The position numbers and the translations under genes were made by a program. From an uncultured Bacilli bacterium (GTDB lineage: Bacteria; Bacillota_I; Bacilli_A; RF39; UBA660): a DNA stretch of 64,000 nt. Below, piece after piece: positions 44,801 to 53,508 of this stretch. Under the pieces are notes generated by a model, which did not search any database, had not been told where the DNA came from, and saw only the letters and a program-made list of their open reading frames with translations. Location of the stretch: assembly GCA_944350345.1 (NCBI GenBank), contig CALVOP010000003.1, positions 24,638 to 88,637 of the forward strand, given 5' to 3'. Numbering within the stretch: the stretch's first letter is position 1; each line of letters opens with the position of its first letter.

Positions 44801-46467
44801 CATATAACTCAAGTTATAATAATAGTGCATATGTGGGATATATGTATACAAAAAGTCAGCAATATGGAACAGGGACGAATAGTCCAATAAAGACAGTATT
44901 AGATAACTGGTACACAAGTAACTTGAATAGTTATTCAGGGTATATCAGTAAGACGGCAATATACTGTAACGATAGGACGGTAGGAAGTGGAAGCTGGAGT
45001 GCAACAGGAAGTACATTCTACTATGCTGCATATACAAGATTAAATACAAATAAAACACCAACATTTGCATGTAGTAATTCTAATGATAGATTTACATCGA
45101 GTACGACAACAGGAAACGGAAAGCTAACATATCCAATAGGACTAATAACAGCAGATGAGATAAGTTACGCAGGGGGATTATACGGAACAAATAACTCAAA
45201 CTATTATATATTCCAGAACGCATCGAGTGGAGCACGTTACTGGTGGACAATGAGTCCGGACCTCTGGAGTAGCCCCAACAGCACCGCTTTCGTGTTCATG
45301 GTGGGTGGGGCTACTCGCACTGGCTACTTGGACAGCAACTACGTCTACGTCACGTACGGCGTGCGTCCCGTAATTTCTCTTAAAGCTTGTGTTCTTGCCT
45401 CTGGAGGAAGCGGAACTGCAAGTGATCCATATACAGTAAGCTTGGCGGATGGGTGTGCTAATGTAGAAAATGAGATATTAGAAGAAAATACAGTAAGAGT
45501 AAGTGCAACAACAAATGATACAAGTATGGCAACAGTAAATGCTCCAAGTTCAGTATCAGTAAGTCATGGAGGAAGCCATAAATTTACATTTAGTGTAAAA
45601 ACAGGATACGAATATAGTAGTTTAAGCAATTGTACAGGAGGAAGTTACAATAAAAATACAAACACATTAACAGTAAGTAATGTGACAAGTAACAGGTCAT
45701 GTATTGTAAACTTTAAAGCAAAAACATATACAATAAGCTTTAATGCTAGAGGAGGAACAGGAGGGCCAACAACTGTAACAAAGACACATGGAGTGACTTT
45801 AACACTACCTACAACAAAACCGACAAGAAGTGGATACACATTTGTAGAGTGGAATACGAAATCAGATGGAACAGGTACAGCATATGCCCCAGGAGCATCA
45901 TATACAGGAAATGCAAATGCGACATTATATGCAAGATGGTTAGGGGCAAATACTTATACAGTACAAGCAACAAGTACAAATGCAGGGTGGTATGATAAAT
46001 GGACAAGTGACTGGTATAATAACTATTACGCAGCGGATCATGAAAGAGTTGGAATGTCATCAACAGGAATACCATATGCAATAAATATATTATTTGATCT
46101 CGAACCATACAAGAATAAAGAGATAACAAAAATACTATTATATATATATGTAATAGATGAAGCAACATGGCAATTTAGTATAGATCATAAATATAATAAC
46201 ACAGCGACAGGCAATTATAAGTCACAAGCGTGGGCAACAGTAGGATATAATTATAGTGGAGTAGGATCTACAAAAAGGAAGTATGTATATAGAAGTGACA
46301 CAGTAGAAGGATGGAATGCGATAGATTTAACGGAATATGGATTACCAGATTATGGATACGTACTAGGCCCATATAGTTCAAATGTAACAAACTACTGGAG
46401 AATAAGTAGAACAGCAAGTAGTGGAGGGAAACCATACTTAGTTATAACAGTAAAAGAAGAAGTATAA
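41866..46467 (+). CDS. giant multidomain surface protein with two variable lectin-like domains
   Basis: 1533 residues, GTG start with GTAGGTG upstream. Order: signal or anchor helix (5-25); TasA/camelysin-like domain (about 28-175); first lectin-like domain (about 183-480), beginning YAQVLEDNPNV and closing YGVRPVISLKSC; five beta modules of about 75 residues (502-884), each with two cysteines; second lectin-like domain (about 886-1190); a sixth module; a Listeria-Bacteroides (InlB B-type) repeat (FNARGGTGGPTTVTKTHG ... LYARW); and a unique 160-residue end. No sorting signal. The two lectin-like domains resemble the DUF6273/formylglycine-enzyme-like C-type-lectin fold used as target by diversity-generating retroelements; each contains a G+C-rich variable cassette listed separately. 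Probably an adhesin binding changing ligands (inference). Confidence 0.85.
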   Translation: MKNRLYLIIVLIVLCLILSICGTYACFSTRIESTEGKVTLVTDELKLIYTDTLGMNDLSIQPGWSVTKTFTVENTTNEEKYYKIVWKNLVNTFVNIDNLTITINSTNGGGKLSKSSVKSSSLPGNYDIISSVAIAGKTIQEYTVTFEYGNTIVDQSADMGKTFSGSIEIEALESEYTEAYLYAQVLEDNPNVETRTDFSTIFTESNNGNTIYKASGQDGKDTYYFAGQVTNNYVKFADKYWRIVRINEDNSVRLIYAGTSATDTAAFISTSQVYNSSYNNSAYVGYMYTASEQYGTGTNSSIKTTVDNWYTSNLNSYSGYINKTAIYCNDRTVASGTWSATGSTFYYAAYARLYINKTPTFVCSNANDKFTASTSTGNGKLTYPIGLITADEISYAGGLWATTNLNYYIAQNVSSGASWWWTMSPSYWNGNYARVFIVGGSSYTGYLSYDWVSNTYGVRPVISLKSCVLASGGDGTASDPYTVSLTDECANVENEILEENTVRVSATTNDTSMASVNAPSSVIINSGSSHTFTLTVKDGYEYESVTGCNGVFDTNTNKLTVSNVTSNTTCQVNFKSNNHTVNMNVSGGTISPTSATVSHGSSKTFTVTASTGYTTTGATVSCTNGVSGSISGSTVTVSNVTSNTTCTVTLPSKTYTVSATTNDTSMATVNAPASVSVNNGSSHTFIFTVKTGYEYESVSGCNGVFDTSTNKLTVSNVISDTTCQVNFKAKTYTVTMSGSGGTISPTSATVSHGSSKTFTVTASTGYTTTGATVSCTNGVSGSISGSTVTVSNVTSNTTCQVNFKLKTYTVSAAPNSTTYATVSAPSSVSVSHGGSHTFTFSVKTGYQYSSLSNCTGGSYNTSTNKLTVSNVTSNRSCTVNFKALSPLYAQVLEDNPNVSTRSSFSSIFTASNNGNTIYKASGQNNKTTYYFAGSVTNNYVKFANKYWRIVRINEDNSVRLIYAGTSATDTAAFISTSQAYNSSYNNSAYVGYMYTKSQQYGTGTNSPIKTVLDNWYTSNLNSYSGYISKTAIYCNDRTVGSGSWSATGSTFYYAAYTRLNTNKTPTFACSNSNDRFTSSTTTGNGKLTYPIGLITADEISYAGGLYGTNNSNYYIFQNASSGARYWWTMSPDLWSSPNSTAFVFMVGGATRTGYLDSNYVYVTYGVRPVISLKACVLASGGSGTASDPYTVSLADGCANVENEILEENTVRVSATTNDTSMATVNAPSSVSVSHGGSHKFTFSVKTGYEYSSLSNCTGGSYNKNTNTLTVSNVTSNRSCIVNFKAKTYTISFNARGGTGGPTTVTKTHGVTLTLPTTKPTRSGYTFVEWNTKSDGTGTAYAPGASYTGNANATLYARWLGANTYTVQATSTNAGWYDKWTSDWYNNYYAADHERVGMSSTGIPYAINILFDLEPYKNKEITKILLYIYVIDEATWQFSIDHKYNNTATGNYKSQAWATVGYNYSGVGSTKRKYVYRSDTVEGWNAIDLTEYGLPDYGYVLGPYSSNVTNYWRISRTASSGGKPYLVITVKEEV
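43093..43256 (+). other. putative DGR variable repeat 1 (VR1)
   Basis: Codons 410-463 of the giant protein. By hand count 64 of 120 bases at 43141-43260 are G or C, against 22 of 60 at 42961-43020. It encodes WWTMSP, a variable stretch, VGG, TGYL and TYGVRPVISL. Variable codons are mainly of the NNC and NCT type. The 3' block 43228-43256 is identical to the end of VR2. Template repeat and reverse transcriptase are not in the window. Confidence 0.65.
43627..44262 (+). repeat. near-identical internal repeat pair in the giant protein gene
   Basis: 43627-43803 and 44086-44262 (offset 459 bases) are identical over roughly the first 110 bases and differ at only a few positions after. They encode the second and fourth beta modules (SPTSATVSHGSSKTFTVTAS). 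Such identity points to recent duplication or gene conversion and could let modules be lost or gained by recombination. Confidence 0.8.
45211..45380 (+). other. putative DGR variable repeat 2 (VR2)
   Basis: From codon 1116 of the giant protein. 70 of 120 bases at 45241-45360 are G or C. Same frame and fixed residues as VR1 but different at 17 aligned codons and two codons longer. All differences change the amino acid; 13 keep the third base. The 29-base end (45352-45380) is identical to that of VR1, as expected for the site where mutagenic homing starts. Confidence 0.65.
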
Positions 46468-46609
46468 AAAATAACTGGATGCTGTAAAAATGTTTGATGT
46501 AGAAATTTAAATGTTTATATAATAAACTTTGTCTACAATGGAAAAAGCATATAAATTATATGTTATCATTGCTAGATAAAATAAATTTTAATATAATTAT
46601 AAAATATAT

Positions 46610-46728
46610 TACTTGGGTTGTCTTATATCATGATTATTTTATGATAGCTTATTTGACACAAAGAAGTAAGTAAATTAATGTCCCAGATAATTTATTAGAT
46701 TTTTATGAAGTCACGGGCAACCCAAGTA
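46610..46728. other. 119-base element bounded by a 14-bp inverted repeat
   Basis: The 420-base gap after the giant gene holds no plausible gene. Within it, TACTTGGGTTGTCT (46610-46623) pairs with GGGCAACCCAAGTA (46715-46728): 14 pairs, two of them G-T. An inner hairpin (TATCAT ... ATGATA) lies just inside the 5' arm. It is either a structured RNA with a long closing stem or a small inverted-repeat mobile element; there is no T run after it and no transposase. Confidence 0.55.
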
Positions 46729-46886
46729 TAAACACAATACTAATAAATGTTTATTTACGTGAAAAACTCTACTTATAAAAATATTAACAAATATAATGAT
46801 ATATGTTTGATAAATGTGGCTGAGAAACAAAAAATATAATGGTAAACTCATATTTGAAAAATACTAGTTCATATTTTAGAATTTAA

Positions 46887-47855
46887 AAAGCGTATAGTTT
46901 AATAAATAATATAACAAGTAGCGAAATAAATAATGTAAGTATAAGAAGCAAACATAGTACAATAATTACAGCATGTAATAATGGAAACACAATATATAAA
47001 GCAAGCGGGCAAAACGGTAAAACAACATATTATTTTGCGGGAACTGTTACAAATAACTATGTAAAATTTGCTAATAAGTACTGGAGAATAGTAAGAATAA
47101 ACGAAGATAATAGTGTACGTTTAATATACGCAGGGACAAGTGCAACAGATACAGCAGGTTTTATAAGACTAGCCGCAGAATACAACACCAATTATAAGAA
47201 TAGTTCGTATGTGGGATATATGTATACTGTAGGGGAACAACATGGAACAAGTACAAATAGTAATGTAAAAGCTATAGTAGATAATTGGTATGTAAGTAAT
47301 CTAAATAGTTATGATAATTATATAAGTAAAACTGCAATATATTGTAATGACAGAACAGTAACAGAAGGTAGTTGGTTCGCAACTGGTTCAGAAGAAATGT
47401 TATATAGTGCGCACACAAGGTTTGATAAATATGCACAACCATCATATGTATGCAGCAATGCAAGTGATAGGTTTACAGTAAGTACGAGCACGGGTAATGG
47501 AAAACTAACGTATCCAATTGGATTAATAACTGCAGATGAGGCATATTATGCTGGTGGCGGATTTTACAACAGGAATTCTAATTATTATTTAGTTCAAAAT
47601 GCTTTAAATGCAGAGGCATCATGGTGGACAATGACACCGAATAATTATTGGACACAAGGTAGCGGAGCAGGCGTATTTTATATAGGAGTATCTGAAATTG
47701 GAACTATAAGGGATGCGGGTGTATATCTTGATTATTTTTCAGTTAGACCTGTAATTTCGCTTAAATCATGTGTGACGGTATCTGGAGGAAATGGAACGGC
47801 AAGCAACCCATATACAGTAAATATTACTACTGCATGTTCAAATAGTGAAAATTAA
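46887..47855 (+). pseudogene. decayed copy of the lectin-like domain of the giant protein
   Basis: An open stretch without a start codon at its beginning (stop at 46884-46886). From about 46930 it aligns with the giant protein: NNGNTIYKASGQNGKTTYYF, KYWRIVRINEDNSVRLIYAG, then WWTMTPNNYWTQ and SVRPVISLKSC, ending at 47855 after NPYTV. The first 40 residues are divergent and no signal peptide remains. Unlike the two intact copies, its WWTM-to-VRP segment is AT-rich and shows no G+C-rich cassette. A GTG at 47211 could start a 214-residue product but has no good binding site. Confidence 0.7.
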
Positions 47856-47887
47856 ACAACTATGCTAATATTTATGGTAATTCCTTT

Positions 47888-47915
47888 CAAAAATCACATT
47901 TGAAAGTGATTTTTG
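47888..47915 (+). terminator. terminator after the decayed lectin-like copy
   Basis: CAAAAATCAC pairs with GTGATTTTTG. The rest of the 47856-48266 gap holds no supported gene, apart from the second hairpin at 48227. Confidence 0.75.
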
Positions 47916-48226
47916 CATTAAATTAAATTTTGGGACTATTTTAATAAAAGGGAATTTTTTTGCTTGTTTCAACAAAGCAACCAAAATGTTAACAACGCTA
48001 ACGTGTTTAACGTAAGTGATCACTAGCATTAGAAATTTGAACAATGGCTAATTTAACAACACGAATAAAATGTGTCCTATAATATTCTTTTAATGAATAT
48101 CAAATTTATTACAACAATTATGGTACGATAAATTTTAATAAAATAAGTGAAGTTTTATATGAAAACTATGAGAAATAAAACATGTAATTGTCAATACTAA
48201 TATCAAAACTAAAAATTTGTTAAAGT

Positions 48227-48256
48227 TAAAATCTGATATTTTAAATCAGATTTTTT
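48227..48256 (+). terminator. terminator upstream of hrcA
   Basis: AAATCTGAT pairs with ATCAGATTT followed by TTTT; insulates hrcA from upstream transcription. Confidence 0.75.
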
Positions 48257-48266
48257 AGATATAAAA

Positions 48267-48340
48267 TTAGCACTTGCATATTGACATTGCTAATGCATAA
48301 TATTATAATATGTTTAGCACTTGTGAATAATAAGTGCTAA
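48267..48340 (+). promoter_or_regulatory. hrcA promoter with two CIRCE operators
   Basis: Promoter TTGACA (48281-48286), 17 bases, TATAAT (48304-48309). A perfect CIRCE lies downstream: TTAGCACTT and AAGTGCTAA separated by 9 bases (48314-48340). A second, imperfect CIRCE lies over the -35: TTAGCACTT, 9 bases, CATTGCTAA (48267-48293), 7 of 9 bases matching in the right half. HrcA binding should block the promoter from both sides until heat shock. Confidence 0.92.
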
Positions 48341-48352
48341 AGGGGAGAGAAT

Positions 48353-49348
48353 ATGATTGGAGATAGACAAAAAAATATCTTGAAATCTATTGTTGAAGAG
48401 TACATTAAAACTGCTAGACCAGTTGGATCTAAAAGTTTATGTAAGAAGTTTAAGTGTTCTAGTGCTACTATTAGAAATGATATGCTTAATTTGGAGGAAC
48501 TAGGGTACTTGGAAAAACAACATATCTCTTCTGGACGTATACCTTCTGAAAAGGGTTATAGATACTATGTAGACTATTTGATGGAACCAAAGAAAATAAG
48601 TGGCGAAGATATGTTAAAGCTTCAAACTATATTTTCTAATAATGAACTTAATTTGAGTTCTGCCATTGAAAAGAGTCTTGAAATTATTAGTGATATTACA
48701 AATTACACGTCTGTTGTACTTGGTAAAGCTTCAAGTGATAATAATTTACAAAAAGTTGAACTTATACCAATTACTGAAGAAACTCTTGTTGCAATTGTTA
48801 TTACTGATAAAGGTATTGTTGAAAATAAACAAGTTAATTTATCTGAACGAGTTGATATGGGTGAAATTACTAAAACAAGTGAAATACTTAATAAAATGCT
48901 TGTTGGAACTCCTATTGATGAAGTAAGTAGTAAACTTGAATTTGAGATTAAACCTATTATTGGTAACTATGTTAAGAATTACGAAGTTTTATATAATGCA
49001 TTTTATGAAGCATTCAGTAATTTTGCAACTAAAGAATCTGTTAAATGGCGTGGTAAAGCTAATATATTAAAACAACCGGAATTTTCTAATGTCGACGATG
49101 TTAAAAACATTGTAAGTAAATTTGAAAGCAAAGAAGTAGTGAATAAAATTGAAGGTACAGACGATGAGGTTAAGATATATATTGGCAAAGAAAGTGAACT
49201 TGATGATAATGTTACTGTAATTAAAACTAAAATTAGACTTAATGGTGAAGATATGTCTATTGCTGTTATTGGACCTAAAAGGATGGAATACGGTAAAGTC
49301 GTAACAATGCTAGAGTATATTAAAGACAACTTAGAGAAGAAAGGATAG
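48353..49348 (+). CDS. hrcA: heat-inducible transcription repressor HrcA
   Basis: 331 residues; represses its own operon through CIRCE. Winged helix at the start (RQKNILKSIVEEYIKTARPVGSKSL, SSATIRNDMLNLEELGYLEKQH), then GRIPSEKGYRYYVDYLM and the long C-terminal dimer domain ending in IAVIGPKRMEYGKVV. AGGGGAGAG precedes the ATG. Codon use switches here to T/G-rich, in contrast to plus-strand genes further left. Confidence 0.97.
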   Translation: MIGDRQKNILKSIVEEYIKTARPVGSKSLCKKFKCSSATIRNDMLNLEELGYLEKQHISSGRIPSEKGYRYYVDYLMEPKKISGEDMLKLQTIFSNNELNLSSAIEKSLEIISDITNYTSVVLGKASSDNNLQKVELIPITEETLVAIVITDKGIVENKQVNLSERVDMGEITKTSEILNKMLVGTPIDEVSSKLEFEIKPIIGNYVKNYEVLYNAFYEAFSNFATKESVKWRGKANILKQPEFSNVDDVKNIVSKFESKEVVNKIEGTDDEVKIYIGKESELDDNVTVIKTKIRLNGEDMSIAVIGPKRMEYGKVVTMLEYIKDNLEKKG

Positions 49349-49351
49349 GTT

Positions 49352-49873
49352 ATGGAAAAGACTAAGAATAAGAAATGTAAGTGTGAAGATAATTCTAAAA
49401 AAGAATGTGAATGTAAAGAATGTCATTGTGATGAAAAAGATTTAAAATTAAAAGAAACAGAAGACAAGTTACTTCGTTTACAAGCTGAATTTATGAATTA
49501 TCAAAATAGACGTGAAAAAGAACTCGAAACTTTGTTTAAATATGAAGGCGAAAATATCATTAAAGAAATATTAAAAGTCGTTGATAATTTTGAACGTGCG
49601 ATTAGTATGGATGATGACGATTTAAGTGATGAAGTTAGTAAGTTCTTAAGTGGGTTTAAGATGATTTATACTTCTTTAGTTAATATGCTTTCTGAGTTGG
49701 AAGTTACTGAAATAGAAGTAGATGGTAAAGAGTTTGATCCAACTATTGCTGAAGCAGTGCTCGTTGAAGAAGATAAAACTAAACCTGCTAATGTAGTACT
49801 AGAAGTATTACAAAAAGGATATAAATATAAAGATAAAGTAATTAGACCAGCGATGGTTAAAGTTAATAAATAA
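49352..49873 (+). CDS. grpE: nucleotide exchange factor GrpE with Cys-rich N-terminus
   Basis: 173 residues; releases ADP from DnaK. Core: long coiled coil (LKLKETEDKLLRLQAEFMNYQNR), then KVVDNFERA and the beta-wing ending in VLQKGYKYKDKVIRPAMVKV. The first 30 residues hold seven cysteines in CKC, CEC, C and CHC groups among lysines and glutamates, an unusual tail that could bind metal. It starts 3 bases after hrcA. Confidence 0.95.
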   Translation: MEKTKNKKCKCEDNSKKECECKECHCDEKDLKLKETEDKLLRLQAEFMNYQNRREKELETLFKYEGENIIKEILKVVDNFERAISMDDDDLSDEVSKFLSGFKMIYTSLVNMLSELEVTEIEVDGKEFDPTIAEAVLVEEDKTKPANVVLEVLQKGYKYKDKVIRPAMVKVNK

Positions 49874-49887
49874 GAAAGGATTGATAA

Positions 49888-51705
<1,818 letters not shown>

Positions 51706-51708
<3 letters not shown>

Positions 51709-51732
51709 GTTCTAGATTTTCTAGAACTTTTG
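51706..51732 (+). terminator. terminator after dnaK
   Basis: AAGTTCTAG (51707-51715) pairs with CTAGAACTT (51721-51729) across ATTTT, followed by T. Only about 20 bases separate it from pepF, so some read-through is likely. Confidence 0.8.
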
Positions 51733-51750
51733 AATATGAAAGGACAAATT

Positions 51751-53505
51751 ATGGAAAATAGTTGGAATTTAAGTAAAATTATTAAAAATAATAAAGAATT
51801 TGATAAATTAATTAGTGAATGCGAATCATTAATTAATAAACTTATTAGTTATAAAGGGAAGATTACTAAAAATAGTAAAACTTTATATGAATTTTTAAAA
51901 TTAGAAGAAACACTTAATAGAAAATATGAAAAATTGTATGTTTATTCTTATTTAAACTACTATAGTGATATGACTAATGATAAGTTTAAAAATTTGACTT
52001 TAAAAGTTAATAATTTGGGAGAAAAGATTTCTGATAATTTGTCCTTTATTTTACCTGAAATGATGGAATGTGACTATAAGACTATTAAAAACTATATTAA
52101 AGAAAATGACTTGTTAAGTGAATATGCTTTTTCACTTGAACAAACTTATAGATACAAGTCTCATACTTTGAGTAAGGCTGAAGAAAAGATTGTTGCTAAT
52201 GCTACTAATGCAATGGGGCTATGTGATGAAGCATATTCTGCTCTTAATAATGCTGATGTTAATTTTGAACCAATTAAAGATGAAAAAGGTAAAGTAGTAG
52301 AACTTAATCAGTCTAACTATTCAGTATATATTAAAAGCAAGTCTTCTAAAGTTAGAAAGAGTGCTTTTATGAGTATGCATAATTTTTATAAAGAACATAT
52401 TAATACAATATCTAATTTATATCTAGGTGATATAAAAGAGCATTATTTTGTATCAAATGTTAAGAAGTTTAATAGTCCTTTAGAAAAAAGTTTATTTTCA
52501 GATAAAATAAAACCTGAACTATATGATTTATTAATAAAAGTAGTTAATGAAAATTTGCCTTTATTACATAGATATATAGCTTTAAAGAAAAAGATGCTTA
52601 AATCTAAAGATTTTCATATATATGATGTGTACATTGAACCTTTAAAAGTTAAAAATAAAAAAGTTAGTTATGATAAGTGCTTAGAAATGATTTATGATGC
52701 TTTGGTACCTCTTGGAAAAACATATATTACTGACTTAAAAAAAGGTATAGCAAGTGGTTGGGTAGATGTTTATCCTAAAAAAGGTAAAAGAAGTGGTGCT
52801 TATTCGTGGGGTAGTTATGATACATTGCCTTATTTAAGCATTAATTATGAAAATGATTATAGTAGTGTAGATACTTTAATTCATGAACTAGGACATTCTA
52901 TGCATTCATATTATTCAAATAAGTGTAATAATTATAGTGATGCAAGTTATCCAATATTTCTTGCAGAAATTGCATCAACTGTTAATGAAATGCTTTTAAC
53001 TAAATATATGCTTAATAATACAAAAGATAAAAATGAAATAAAAAAATATGTTTTTGAATTACTTGAAAGTATAAGAACTACAATATTTAGACAAACTATG
53101 TTTGCTGAATTTGAACGAGACATTTATGATAAATATAATAATGGTATTAGTATAACTAGTGAGGAGTTAAATAGTACTTATTATAATTTAAATAAAAAAT
53201 ATTTTGGCGAAAACATTATAATTGATGAAGAAATAAAATATGAATGGGCAAGAATCCCACATTTTTATACACCTTTTTATGTATATAAATACGCGACTGG
53301 TTTAATTGTTTCATTAATTATAAGTGATAAACTTATTAAAGAAGAAGGTTTTAAAGAAAAGTATATTAAATTTTTAAGTAGTGGTGGAAGTGATTATCCG
53401 CTTAATATTCTTAAAAAATTAGGAATTGATATTACTAAGAAAGAAACTTTAGAAAGTGCATTTAAAATATTTGAAGAGTACTTGAATATTTTAGAAAAGG
53501 AGTAA
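51751..53505 (+). CDS. pepF: oligoendopeptidase F (M3 metallopeptidase)
   Basis: 584-residue cytoplasmic zinc peptidase cutting short peptides. The zinc motif is HELGHSMHSYY near residue 387 with the third ligand Glu in FLAEIASTVNEMLL; GAYSWGSYDTLPYLSINY precedes it, as in the PepF/M3B family. ATG 51751 has AAAGGA upstream; an earlier in-frame ATG at 51736 lies in the terminator. It sits between dnaK and dnaJ, which are normally adjacent, and dnaJ starts 3 bases after its stop. Confidence 0.94.
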   Translation: MENSWNLSKIIKNNKEFDKLISECESLINKLISYKGKITKNSKTLYEFLKLEETLNRKYEKLYVYSYLNYYSDMTNDKFKNLTLKVNNLGEKISDNLSFILPEMMECDYKTIKNYIKENDLLSEYAFSLEQTYRYKSHTLSKAEEKIVANATNAMGLCDEAYSALNNADVNFEPIKDEKGKVVELNQSNYSVYIKSKSSKVRKSAFMSMHNFYKEHINTISNLYLGDIKEHYFVSNVKKFNSPLEKSLFSDKIKPELYDLLIKVVNENLPLLHRYIALKKKMLKSKDFHIYDVYIEPLKVKNKKVSYDKCLEMIYDALVPLGKTYITDLKKGIASGWVDVYPKKGKRSGAYSWGSYDTLPYLSINYENDYSSVDTLIHELGHSMHSYYSNKCNNYSDASYPIFLAEIASTVNEMLLTKYMLNNTKDKNEIKKYVFELLESIRTTIFRQTMFAEFERDIYDKYNNGISITSEELNSTYYNLNKKYFGENIIIDEEIKYEWARIPHFYTPFYVYKYATGLIVSLIISDKLIKEEGFKEKYIKFLSSGGSDYPLNILKKLGIDITKKETLESAFKIFEEYLNILEKE

Positions 53506-53508
53506 TAA

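Noticed and set aside
42327..45839. Minus-strand frames opposite the giant protein
   Set aside because: They follow the repeat pattern of the plus-strand gene and have no binding sites or plausible composition.
47590..47770. Third lectin-like copy as an active variable repeat
   Set aside because: AT-rich, lacks the shared 29-base end and uses ordinary codons.
41866..48300. DGR reverse transcriptase and template repeat inside the window
   Set aside because: No frame of suitable length with a YxDD core and no A-rich copy of the cassettes was found; if present they lie elsewhere.
47856..48300. Replication origin in the spacer before hrcA
   Set aside because: It sits at the skew switch, but I see no DnaA-box cluster, no dnaA or dnaN, and the structures present are terminators and CIRCE sites.
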